64,000 bases of DNA from SXTU01 sp964496695 (GTDB lineage Bacteria > Verrucomicrobiota > Verrucomicrobiia > Limisphaerales > SXTU01). The notes under the pieces were generated by a model. That model was not told where the DNA came from. It searched no databases and saw only the letters and a list, made by a program, of their open reading frames with translations. Shown piece by piece: positions 24,316 to 31,984 of this stretch. The stretch spans positions 62,001 through 126,000 of the forward strand of contig CAZCBE010000005.1 in NCBI GenBank assembly GCA_964496695.1, given 5' to 3'. The position numbers were made by a program, and so were the translations under genes. The stretch's first letter is position 1. Each line of letters opens with the position of its first letter.

Positions 24316-25269
24316 TCAGCGTTGCGCGGAGACGGTGATGTTCGTGTAGCGCACCGCGTCGGGATCGAGCACGGAAATGCTGAAGGGGAAGAGCTTGTGC
24401 GGGTCCAGCACCATCTTGGAATCGGAGAACTTGCCCAGCGACGCACCCGTCTTGTCAATCAGATCACACTCCACCTTCACGCCATACCACGCCACGTCCG
24501 AGTGGTTGGTGACACTGCCGCGCACATACAGCAGCGCAGTGCCAGGCTGCTTCTGCCACGAGTGGGTGAGCAGTTCCACGCCTTCCTTTGCCAGCTTGCC
24601 ATCCTTGTCCTTCTTGGGACGAATGGAGAGGTAATACTGCCCCCAGCGCACCGCCGCCACCACCGCGAGCAGGAGGACCAGCACCAGCCCAACCCGCCGG
24701 AACCAGCTCGGCTTCGGCGGAGGAACCAAATTGGGGGCCACAGTGCCGCAATCGGGACAGGCCGCCGCGCCGGTGGGAATCTTGGTGCCGCAGAAATCGC
24801 ACCGCAGGGGCTTGGTGCCCGGCTCGCCGTCGTCGCCGTCCGCCCATTGGGCTTTGACCACCATGGACTTCTTATCCGCGCCCTTCGCGGCAGGCCGCGG
24901 TCCCGGTGACCGGACCCCCGGGCTGGCCGCCCGCGCGGCTTCCAGCGCGGCCTTTTGCACGTCGCTGAGGGGTTTGCCGGCGACCGGTTTCGCCGGGGTC
25001 GCCTGGGACGTCCCGGTGGTCCGGGCGACGGGCTTGGCCACAGGCTTGGCCACCAGTTTCGCCGCCGTCGGCTGCGCAGGGGCAGGTTCAGCCGGTGCGG
25101 CCGGTGCGGCTTCGGCCGGAGCCGCTGCGGAATCGTCCGCCGCCGCGTTCAGCACGGTCTGCTGGCCGCAATGCGGGCAGGCGATGCTCATTCCACGCGC
25201 AGTGGCGGGGAAAGAGATGCGCCCGTGGCAATGGTTGCACGGGCTTTTCAAATACTGCTCTTGGCTCAT
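24316..25269 (-). CDS. Zinc-ribbon membrane protein with C-terminal FxLYD-like domain
   Basis: A 317-residue protein with an N-terminal zinc ribbon (CNHCHG then CPHCGQ) and a low-complexity Ala/Pro/Lys-rich linker (about residues 45-110). A second ribbon follows (CDFCGTKIPTGAAACPDCG), then one membrane helix (VGLVLVLLLAVVAAVRWG, about residues 195-212). The outer domain of about 100 residues contains ALLYVRGSVTNHSDVAWYGV and resembles the FxLYD fold. It is a likely inner-membrane sensor or scaffold of unknown role. Confidence 0.65.
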   Translation of the reverse strand: MSQEQYLKSPCNHCHGRISFPATARGMSIACPHCGQQTVLNAAADDSAAAPAEAAPAAPAEPAPAQPTAAKLVAKPVAKPVARTTGTSQATPAKPVAGKPLSDVQKAALEAARAASPGVRSPGPRPAAKGADKKSMVVKAQWADGDDGEPGTKPLRCDFCGTKIPTGAAACPDCGTVAPNLVPPPKPSWFRRVGLVLVLLLAVVAAVRWGQYYLSIRPKKDKDGKLAKEGVELLTHSWQKQPGTALLYVRGSVTNHSDVAWYGVKVECDLIDKTGASLGKFSDSKMVLDPHKLFPFSISVLDPDAVRYTNITVSAQR

Positions 25270-25367
25270 GTGCGCGACACTTCCGCCTGCGGGTCAGCCT
25301 GTTGTGTTAAATGCGCGCGCAGTATCTTCCGCCGCCCGCCGTATTCAATCAGAAAACCACCCGGCCT

Positions 25368-26147
25368 TCAGTGCAGCCATTTGAACGGGTGAAAATTGAA
25401 GATGAGCTGGAGCCCGGTGAGAAAGGTCATGGCATACACGACCTTCAGGAAAGCCTGCTCGGAAAACTTGCGGTTCAACCACACCCCGATCCATACGCCC
25501 AGGGGAATCAACGGCAGGAACGCCAGGCTGGTCACCAAGGATTCGCGCCCGATGATGTGGTTGGCGAAGAAGAACGGCATCTTGATCCAGTTGATACAGG
25601 TGAAGACCAGCACGGTGGTCGCCACATACGTCTCCTTGGGCATGCGCTGGGGAATGAGAAAGAGGCTCACCACCGGCCCGGCTCCGTGGGCAAAGGTGCT
25701 GGTGATGCCCGCCCCGATGCCACACGGGATGCCAATCTTGTGGTTTGGGGCGAACGCACCCTCCGCCGCGAAAATGCGCTCCTTGAGGAGTTGAAAGACC
25801 ACAAAAGCCACCGCCAGAATGCCAATGCACAGGTTCAACTCCCGGGCTGAGAACCGGCCGATGAGCTGCACGCCGATCACCACGCCCACGACCACGCCCG
25901 GTAGCAGGAACTTCAGGTTCTTGCGCTCCCACTTGCCCCAGTAGTGATACACGCTGAAGGCGTCCCCCGCACAGAGCAGCGGCAGCAGCACGCCGATGGC
26001 GAAGTCCGGCGGGTGCCCGCTCGCCCCAAACGCCAGCACACAGAGCGGCGTCGTCAGCATGCCCAGGCCGCCGCCAAAGCCGGCCTTGGACAGGCCGATA
26101 AACAGCACTGCCAGCGCCACCAACAACGTGGAAGACCAGTCTTGCAC
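25368..26147 (-). CDS. TauE/SafE family sulfite exporter-like permease
   Basis: A 259-residue permease of the TauE/SafE (DUF81) family, members of which move sulfite, sulfoacetate or other organosulfur anions across the inner membrane. It starts with the family's first repeat (LFIGLSKAGFGGGLGMLTTP) and has the second, inverted repeat around GIPCGIGAGITSTFAHGAGP. About eight hydrophobic segments are visible. No sulfur-metabolism genes adjoin, so the substrate is open. Confidence 0.85.
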   Translation of the reverse strand: MQDWSSTLLVALAVLFIGLSKAGFGGGLGMLTTPLCVLAFGASGHPPDFAIGVLLPLLCAGDAFSVYHYWGKWERKNLKFLLPGVVVGVVIGVQLIGRFSARELNLCIGILAVAFVVFQLLKERIFAAEGAFAPNHKIGIPCGIGAGITSTFAHGAGPVVSLFLIPQRMPKETYVATTVLVFTCINWIKMPFFFANHIIGRESLVTSLAFLPLIPLGVWIGVWLNRKFSEQAFLKVVYAMTFLTGLQLIFNFHPFKWLH

Positions 26148-26255
26148 CCGTTCGCTGTAAGAGGCGGGAAGGGAAAATCAAAGCGCAAAGTTGCGGCGAG
26201 TTCAGCAGAACGCGGCCTAACACGCGGAGGGGAGACGGCGTCCGACGTAACCAGC

Positions 26256-26696
26256 TCAGGACGCACCCGGTGGAAATCCAACCCCGGTGGCCAGATCCCG
26301 CTGCGCCTTGGGCTGCGCCAAGGGCTGAGCCGACTTCTTGTGGTCGGCGACCCGGCGCAACGCCTCGAAAGTCTGCGGCCCCGCCCGCTCGAACAGGCGC
26401 AACACCCGGTAATACCGGCAGCCGCGCCAGGCCAGAAAGTAGGCCAGACCAATGGGCGGATACCAAATCCAACGCGAGTAACCGAAGGCCAGATGCGAAA
26501 CCGCCGCGAACGTGAACGCCAGGAAAGCCCCGAGCGCGTAGAGCCGGGTAAAGAGGCTGACGTGCGCCTTGGCCTTCAGCTTCTGCCCCTTCCACCAGAA
26601 CATTTCGCTCTGCGCGACGAATCGCTCCGCCTCCTCGAGGACCAGATCATCCGAGTGCGACAGCGGTTCAGTGACGGCATTTTGTGGAGGAGTCAT
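26256..26696 (-). CDS. Hypothetical membrane protein, 146 aa
   Basis: Unrecognised. A hydrophilic acidic N-terminus of about 45 residues (DDLVLEEAERFVAQSEMFW) is followed by two hydrophobic helices (LYALGAFLAFTFAAVSHLAF and WYPPIGLAYFLAWRG), then a basic, glutamine-rich tail. Start ATG 26696. It lies upstream of the TauE/SafE gene on the same strand with a 108-base gap in which nothing was recognised. Confidence 0.6.
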   Translation of the reverse strand: MTPPQNAVTEPLSHSDDLVLEEAERFVAQSEMFWWKGQKLKAKAHVSLFTRLYALGAFLAFTFAAVSHLAFGYSRWIWYPPIGLAYFLAWRGCRYYRVLRLFERAGPQTFEALRRVADHKKSAQPLAQPKAQRDLATGVGFPPGAS

Positions 26697-26790
26697 AATT
26701 CTAACGATTCAATAAAAGCCTCCCCCGCAGCCGTGTCAAATGGACGGGAATCCACTTTTCGACCACGCGGCCCGCTGCTAGCGTCCGCTC

Positions 26791-28062
26791 GTGTCAGCCT
26801 GCTACCCCAAAGTCTTCCGTGTCCGGCAAAAGTTTGAACGCCCGTTGGTGACGGATGTCCAGGCCACGGTGCCGGCGGAACTGACCCGCATCGGCGTCGC
26901 CCAGCGCGTGCAGCCCGGCCAGACCGTCGCCATCACCGCCGGCAGCCGGGGCATCACGAACATCGCCGCGATCATCAAGGCCACGGTGGATTTCTTTCGC
27001 GCCGCCGGGGCGCAACCCTTCGTCGTCGCCGCCATGGGCAGCCACGGGGGCGGCACGCCGGACGGCCAGCGCGGCATCCTCGCCAACTACGGCATCACCG
27101 AGGCCTTCTGCGGCTGCCCCGTCCGCACCAGCATGGAGACCGTGGTGCTCGACCGCACGGCGGAGGGCATCCCTGTCCACTTTGGGCGAGATGCGCTTGC
27201 CGCTGATCACGTCGTCGTGGTGGGCCGCGTGAAGCCGCACACCGAACTCTTCGGCGACCACCAGAGCGGCCTGATGAAGATGCTGCTCATTGGTTTGGGC
27301 AAGCACGAGGGTGCGAAGATTTACCACCGGGCGTTCGTGGACCATTCGTTCGACACCATCGTCCGCAGCGTGGGCCGGCGTGTGATCGAGAAGGGCCGCA
27401 TCCTCGCGGCACTCGGCATCGTGGAGAACGCCTACGACCAGACCGGCCTCATCCGCGCGGTGCTGCCGCACGAACTGGAGGCGCAGGACAAGGAACTCCT
27501 CGCCCTCGCCCGCCAGTGGCTCCCTCGCCTGCCCTTCGACCACGCGGACCTGCTGCTGGTGGACGAGATCGGCAAGGAAATCTCTGGCTGCGGCATGGAC
27601 ACGAACATCATCGGCCGCAAGCGCTACGAGCATTGGACCGAGGAACACGAGTTTCCCAAGATCAAGAAGATCGCCATCCGCAGCCTGACGGAGCAGACGC
27701 ATGGCAATGCCACCGGCCTGGGCAAGTCCGAGTATTGCCTCAGCCGCGTGGTGGAGGCGATGGACAAGCGCATCACCTACATCAACGTCGCCACCGCCTG
27801 CTACCCGCAGGTGGCCATGATCCCGCCGCACTACGATACTGACCGCGAACTCCTCGACGTCGCGCTCTCGACCATCGGCCTCACCGAGCCGCCGCACGCC
27901 AAGCTGCTGTGGATTCAGAACACCCTGCATGTCGAGGAAGTCGAGTGCGGCGAAGCCTTCCTGCCCCTGGCCCGTGGGCGGAGCGATCTGGAAATCCTCA
28001 CCGAACCCCGCGAACTGAAGTTCGACGACAATGGGATGCTGCCGCGGACAATGGCTGCGTAG
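26791..28062 (+). CDS. LarA-like (lactate racemase N-domain / DUF2088) protein
   Basis: A 423-residue protein of the LarA superfamily, whose founding member racemises lactate with a nickel-pincer nucleotide. GTG 26791 is the only sensible start. Family-like segments are ITAGSRGITNIAAIIKATVD, AMGSHGGGTPDGQ, VVVVGRVKPHTELFG and MKMLLIGLGKHEGAKIYHR. The histidines and lysine in the last two parallel the cofactor- and metal-binding positions of LarA. No larB, larC or larE cofactor genes are adjacent, so the substrate and even cofactor use are uncertain. A sugar-acid-type MFS transporter follows, hinting at 2-hydroxyacid or sugar-acid use. Confidence 0.72.
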   Translation: MSACYPKVFRVRQKFERPLVTDVQATVPAELTRIGVAQRVQPGQTVAITAGSRGITNIAAIIKATVDFFRAAGAQPFVVAAMGSHGGGTPDGQRGILANYGITEAFCGCPVRTSMETVVLDRTAEGIPVHFGRDALAADHVVVVGRVKPHTELFGDHQSGLMKMLLIGLGKHEGAKIYHRAFVDHSFDTIVRSVGRRVIEKGRILAALGIVENAYDQTGLIRAVLPHELEAQDKELLALARQWLPRLPFDHADLLLVDEIGKEISGCGMDTNIIGRKRYEHWTEEHEFPKIKKIAIRSLTEQTHGNATGLGKSEYCLSRVVEAMDKRITYINVATACYPQVAMIPPHYDTDRELLDVALSTIGLTEPPHAKLLWIQNTLHVEEVECGEAFLPLARGRSDLEILTEPRELKFDDNGMLPRTMAA

Positions 28063-28112
28063 CGTCGGCCTCTGGCCGGCCATGCCGCAAGCGTCCCCGC
28101 TTGCCCGGTCGG
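28054..28112. repeat. Stand-alone hairpin module, family P copy 2, overlapping a stop codon
   Basis: GCGTAGCGTCGGCCTCTGGC then CGGCCATGCCGCAAGC, the same module as at 23804-23862 and inside family A copies 1 and 2. Its GCGTAG start supplies the last Ala codon and the TAG stop of the LarA-like gene. Confidence 0.6.
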
Positions 28113-28144
28113 ACGAATGCCCCGGCCGGTCATGGAACGGCTCA

Positions 28145-28198
28145 AACAAAAATTTCTTCCTCCATTTTGCTTTGCGCCTTTGCGTCTTCGCGTCAAAC
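28145..28198. repeat. Short dispersed word, family O copy 2
   Basis: Contains GCTTTGCGCCTTTGCGTCTT then CGCGTCAAA, resembling the inverse of the word at 9944-9972. It directly precedes the MFS gene, whose ATG is at 28216. Confidence 0.45.
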
Positions 28199-28215
28199 CC
28201 GCTTTCATAGCCCGC

Positions 28216-29805
28216 ATGTCAGACCCAAAAGCCGCGCCCACGCGCGCCCGAAACATCGTCCTGTATTTCGCCGTTTCCCTCGCGGTGATCACTTACGTGG
28301 ACCGCGTCTGCATCTCGCAGGCCGCGCCGCAGATGCAGAAGGACCTCGGCCTGACCAAGGAGCAGATGGGCTGGGCCTTCACCGCCTTCAGCCTGGCTTA
28401 CGCGCTGTTTGAGATTCCCGGCGGCTGGCTTGGCGACAAGATCGGCCCGCGCAAGGTGCTGATGCGCGTGGTCGCCATGTGGTCGGTCTTCACCATCGCC
28501 ACCGGCTGGGCCTTCAACCTCGCGTCGCTGGTGGTCTTCCGTTTCCTGTTCGGCGTGGGCGAGGCGGGCTGTTTTCCGAATGTGACCAAGGCCTTCACGC
28601 TCTGGTTCCCCGCCTATGAACGGGTGAAGGCACAGGGTGTGATGTGGCTGAGCGCGCGCTGGGGCGGGGCCTTCACTCCGCTGCTGGTGGGCTGGATGCT
28701 GGCCACGGGCGGCCCCGACAAGGCCGGCCTGGGCCTACATTACAAATGGGTCTTCCTCATCTTCGGCCTGCTGGGCGTCATCTGGGCGGTGTTCTTCTAC
28801 AACTGGTTCCGCGACCTCCCCAAGAACCATCCCAGCGTGAACGCCAAGGAACTGGAAATCATCGGCGACCACTCCCACGCAACGGGCGGCGACCACTCCA
28901 TCCCCTGGGCCGAGCTTTTCGCCAGCCGCAGCGTGTGGATGCTCTGGCTGCAATACTTCTGCATGTCCTTCGCTTGGTATTTCTACATCACCTGGATGCC
29001 CACCTTCATCAAGGAGACCTTCCCGAACCTCTCTGACATCAACCGTGCCCTGCTCGCCTGCGTGCCCCTGTTCTTCGGCGGCATCGGCTCGATGTTTGCC
29101 GGCATGGTGGCGGCCCCGCTCGAGCGCTACTTCGGCAGTTCCGGCACGACCCGCCGGTTCCTCGGCTGCACGGGCCTGTGTCTGGCGGCAGTGATGCTGC
29201 TCACGTCGGTCTTCCTGCGGAACTCCGCCTCTGCCGCCACGGCCGGCTCATGGATTCCCATCCTCTCGATGCTCGCAGTGGGCCTGGCCAGCTTCTGCAA
29301 CGACCTCGCCATGCCCGGTGCCTGGGGCGCGTGCATGGAAGTCGGCGGCAAGCACACCGGCTCGCTCTCCGGCAGCATGAACATGATGGGCAACCTCGGC
29401 GGCGCGATGCCCGGCTTCGTGGTGCCCATGGTCCTGACCCTGACGAATGCGCCCGACGCCGCCTCCCCTTCGTGGAACGCCGTGTTCTACCTCTTCGCCG
29501 CCGTGTATGTGGTCGGCGGCCTGAGCTGGCTGGCGATTGACCCGGTGACGCCGCTGGCACAGCAGGTGATGAGCACCAAAAGTTCCGGCTGGGCGATCTC
29601 CCTGCGCATGATCGGCGGCCTGAGCCTGTTCGTGCTGCTGACCGGCCTGATCGTGATGGCCTGCAGCCCTGAACCTTCACCCCAAGGCCGGCAGATGGCG
29701 CTGATCGGCGGCGGCTTGATGATCGGTGGCTTCTTCATCGCCTTCCTCGTGGACTGCCTGACGGACATCCGCGATGCCGTCGTGAAAACCGGCGGCAAGC
29801 TCTGA
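28216..29805 (+). CDS. MFS transporter, anion:cation symporter (ACS) type
   Basis: A 529-residue major facilitator. ATG 28216 gives MSDPKAAPTRARNIVLYFAV; upstream codons lie in repeat DNA. The first helices carry the ACS signature YVDRVCISQAAPQMQKDLGL and AYALFEIPGGWLGDKIGPR (motif A-like), then RFLFGVGEAGCFPNVTKAF. Twelve or more hydrophobic segments are visible, with two extra near the C-terminus after residue about 455. ACS members carry glucarate, galactonate, hexuronates or similar organic anions. Its position after the LarA-like gene suggests a shared hydroxyacid substrate. Confidence 0.85.
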   Translation: MSDPKAAPTRARNIVLYFAVSLAVITYVDRVCISQAAPQMQKDLGLTKEQMGWAFTAFSLAYALFEIPGGWLGDKIGPRKVLMRVVAMWSVFTIATGWAFNLASLVVFRFLFGVGEAGCFPNVTKAFTLWFPAYERVKAQGVMWLSARWGGAFTPLLVGWMLATGGPDKAGLGLHYKWVFLIFGLLGVIWAVFFYNWFRDLPKNHPSVNAKELEIIGDHSHATGGDHSIPWAELFASRSVWMLWLQYFCMSFAWYFYITWMPTFIKETFPNLSDINRALLACVPLFFGGIGSMFAGMVAAPLERYFGSSGTTRRFLGCTGLCLAAVMLLTSVFLRNSASAATAGSWIPILSMLAVGLASFCNDLAMPGAWGACMEVGGKHTGSLSGSMNMMGNLGGAMPGFVVPMVLTLTNAPDAASPSWNAVFYLFAAVYVVGGLSWLAIDPVTPLAQQVMSTKSSGWAISLRMIGGLSLFVLLTGLIVMACSPEPSPQGRQMALIGGGLMIGGFFIAFLVDCLTDIRDAVVKTGGKL

Positions 29806-29815
29806 CCGGCTCCTT

Positions 29816-30160
29816 ATGAACAACGAATGCCTCGGTGCAATGATCTCCCGGGCCGTTGGCGTTGTTCTGATCGTCATCGGAGGGTCATTCCTCCTGCTCT
29901 ACCGGCCACTGTTCCAGCCCCCGGACACGGTCACGAATGGCTGGCCCAGCCATTCGCAACAGGTGAACTTCAGCTCGCTCCACCTGCACGACTCCTATTT
30001 CCTGGTTGGACCAAGTTTGAGCGTCTGGCTCCCGGGCGTCGTGCAGGCGGCTGCCGGTTTGATAATGGTTCTTCTGTCCCGCCCCATAGGCCGGTGGCTG
30101 GCAAGGGGACTGAACCAGCCGGGCGGCTCCATCACAACTGAACCCAGCCAAGACCGCTGA
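29816..30160 (+). CDS. Hypothetical small membrane protein, 114 aa
   Basis: Unrecognised. Two hydrophobic segments (VGVVLIVIGGSFLLLYRPLF and WLPGVVQAAAGLIMVLLSRP) flank a periplasm-sized loop with HLHDSYFLVGPS. The start lies ten bases after the MFS stop, so it is probably in the same operon. The HDSYF segment recalls cytochrome-oxidase-like small proteins but is too weak to assign. Confidence 0.55.
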   Translation: MNNECLGAMISRAVGVVLIVIGGSFLLLYRPLFQPPDTVTNGWPSHSQQVNFSSLHLHDSYFLVGPSLSVWLPGVVQAAAGLIMVLLSRPIGRWLARGLNQPGGSITTEPSQDR

Positions 30161-30223
30161 TTGATCGCTGTGCTCGCTGACCCCGGCTCTGCGCCGGCCA
30201 CCCGCACGCCACTTGTCCTCGCC

Positions 30224-30245
30224 GGCGCGGTGAGGACACCGCGCC
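30224..30245. terminator. Perfect 9-bp hairpin between convergent genes
   Basis: GGCGCGGTG - AGGA - CACCGCGCC forms a perfect stem with a four-base loop. It sits between the stop of the small membrane protein (30160) and the convergent dehydrogenase stop (30289). No T-run follows, so termination is inferred only from position. Confidence 0.45.
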
Positions 30246-30288
30246 CTACCCTGCGCGTCTCCATAAAACTCGCGGGGCGTTCCAACCG

Positions 30289-31257
30289 TCACGGCTGCCG
30301 CTTCGGAGCATTGACCACATTCGCCGCCGCCAGCCCGGTGAGCAGCCGCTCCAAGTCCAGGCACACCGCCTCAAACGTTCGCGTCTGCGCCTCGTGCGTG
30401 AACGAGCCGACGTGCGGGAGGAGGATGACGTTTTCCATGGTCTCGAAGCCGCTGCGTTCTTTCGGCGGCTCCACCTCGCGCACATCCAGCGCCGCTCCAC
30501 CGAGATGGCCGCTCTGCAACGCCGCCAGCAAGGCCGCCTCATCCACCACGCCACCTCGCGAAGTGTTGATGAAGAACGCACCGCGCTTCATCACCGCGAA
30601 GGTGCGCTCGTTGAACATCCGCTTCGTCTCCGGCGTGAGCGGCGAATGGGTGGTGACAAAGTCCGCCTGCGCCAAGGCCTCCTCCAGCGTGGCGCAGATC
30701 ACCGCGCCCGTCTCGGTCAAGGTCGGCTCCCCTGCCCTGACGAACGGATCGAACACCACGAGCTTCAACCCAAAGACCGCCGCCCGCCGCGCCACCAGCT
30801 TGCCAATGCGGCCCAAGCCACAGATCGCCAGCGTCTTGCCCGCCAGTTCGATGCCCGTGCACCCGCGCCGGTCCCATCCCCCGGCCTTCGTCGAGCGGTC
30901 CGTCTGCGGGATCTTCCGCGCGAGTGCGATCAGCAGCCCGAGCGCCGCCTCCGCCACACTGACCGCGTTGGCATCCAATGGTGCAATGACCGCAATCCCC
31001 CGCTCCGTCGCTGCCTTCATATCTATATTGTCCAGTCCCACGCCCACGCGCCCGATGCCGATGAGCTTCGGTCCCGCCGCCAGCACCTCCGCCGTGAGCT
31101 GCGTCTGATTCCGCACCATCACCGTGCGTGCCTCGGCCACGGCGAGCTTCAGCTTCGCCACGTCCGTCCACAGCCCCGGCTCGCGCACCACAGTTAACTT
31201 CCCGGCCAGCGCATCAATCGCCGGTGATTGCAGGTCTTCGGTGATGAGGATGTCCAT
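30289..31257 (-). CDS. D-2-hydroxyacid dehydrogenase (phosphoglycerate dehydrogenase-like)
   Basis: A 322-residue NAD-dependent D-2-hydroxyacid dehydrogenase. ATG 31257 gives MDILITEDLQSPAIDAL, standard for the family. The first half holds LIGIGRVGVGLDNIDM. The cofactor fingerprint is TLAICGLGRIGKLVARRAAV. The catalytic trio is the Arg in FINTSRGGVVDE, the Glu in LDVREVEPP and the His in ILLPHVGSFT. The short form lacks an ACT domain, so 3-phosphoglycerate dehydrogenase, glyoxylate reductase or another hydroxyacid are all possible. Confidence 0.82.
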   Translation of the reverse strand: MDILITEDLQSPAIDALAGKLTVVREPGLWTDVAKLKLAVAEARTVMVRNQTQLTAEVLAAGPKLIGIGRVGVGLDNIDMKAATERGIAVIAPLDANAVSVAEAALGLLIALARKIPQTDRSTKAGGWDRRGCTGIELAGKTLAICGLGRIGKLVARRAAVFGLKLVVFDPFVRAGEPTLTETGAVICATLEEALAQADFVTTHSPLTPETKRMFNERTFAVMKRGAFFINTSRGGVVDEAALLAALQSGHLGGAALDVREVEPPKERSGFETMENVILLPHVGSFTHEAQTRTFEAVCLDLERLLTGLAAANVVNAPKRQP

Positions 31258-31260
31258 AAA

Positions 31261-31323
31261 GTTTGGTGTCCACCCTTTAGGGTGTCGGGCACGCTGGAGC
31301 ACGCTAAAGCGTGGACACCAAAC
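31261..31323. repeat. REP-like hairpin pair left of the RAYT gene
   Basis: Begins GTTTGGTGTCCACCCTT and ends with the inverse GTGGACACCAAAC. Each half contains its own mini-hairpin (CACCCTTTAGGGTG; CACGCTAAAGCGTG). It sits three bases after the dehydrogenase start codon and three bases before the RAYT stop. Confidence 0.75.
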
Positions 31324-31326
31324 AGA

Positions 31327-31944
31327 TCACATCTCCGGCTCATCCCACCCTTTCCCGTAGTCCAGAATCGGATACGCCTTCCATGCTTGTTCGGCAAACG
31401 CACGCCCCATCCCGGCCAGATATTCCTGTGCACTGGAGAACGGCCAGTCCTGCCAGCGTTCAACGTATCCGTGATGAACGGGATTGTGATGAACGTAGTT
31501 CAGTGTCGCCCAGAAGTGAGCATCGTTCCTCATGTATCGCTCCGCAGCCCCGCACCAGACTTGCCTGCCTCGTTGCTGCTCCTCGCCATTCCACAGGAAG
31601 GAGGTCTTGCCGTGGAATTTTCCCAACGCTGCAAGCTGGTTGAGAATGTCGCGGGTTTCAATCAGCAGATGGTAGTGATTCGGCAGCACGCACCAAGCGT
31701 GAATCTGAGCACGATTCTCCTCCAATAGGGCCAGCAACATCCCCGAAAATGCCTCCATGCGCTCCCTGCCTATACCGATCCATGGGCGGTGTTCGTAGCA
31801 GGCCGCCGTCACATGATAGCGCGTGTGCTCTCCTGCCCGGTGAGGTGGACGGTGCCAGCGCAGGCCTTGGTGCTTTCGCCATGCCATCAATTGCTCCCGT
31901 TGTTCGGGAGCGAGCTTTCGCCACACATAGGCGGGCTTGGACAT
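31327..31944 (-). CDS. REP-associated tyrosine transposase (RAYT, Y1/HUH family)
   Basis: A 205-residue single-strand-DNA transposase-like protein of the IS200/RAYT group, which nicks REP hairpins. ATG 31944 gives MSKPAYVWRKLAPEQREQLM; upstream frame is not family-like. The HUH motif is in HAWCVLPNHYHLLIET. The C-terminal signature is NYVHHNPVHHGYVERWQDWP then FSSAQEYL, with a candidate catalytic tyrosine in it. Both sides carry the same GTTTGGTGTCCACC hairpin word. It is intact and not flanked by IS ends, so it fits a domesticated RAYT rather than an active IS200 element. Confidence 0.85.
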   Translation of the reverse strand: MSKPAYVWRKLAPEQREQLMAWRKHQGLRWHRPPHRAGEHTRYHVTAACYEHRPWIGIGRERMEAFSGMLLALLEENRAQIHAWCVLPNHYHLLIETRDILNQLAALGKFHGKTSFLWNGEEQQRGRQVWCGAAERYMRNDAHFWATLNYVHHNPVHHGYVERWQDWPFSSAQEYLAGMGRAFAEQAWKAYPILDYGKGWDEPEM

Positions 31945-31955
31945 AAATGCGTCTC

Positions 31956-31982
31956 GGACACCCTGAAGGGTGGACACCAAAC
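31956..31982. repeat. REP-like hairpin right of the RAYT gene
   Basis: GGACACCCTGAAGGGTGGAC then ACCAAAC: the hairpin CACCCTGAAGGGTG followed by the same outer word as on the left side, inverted. It ends two bases before the thrC stop codon. Confidence 0.72.
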
Positions 31983-31984
31983 GT

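Noticed and set aside
31261..31982. Possible IS200/IS605 insertion sequence
   Set aside because: The transposase-like gene has the RAYT C-terminal signature and is flanked by small REP-type hairpins, not IS200 ends, and there is no accessory TnpB gene.
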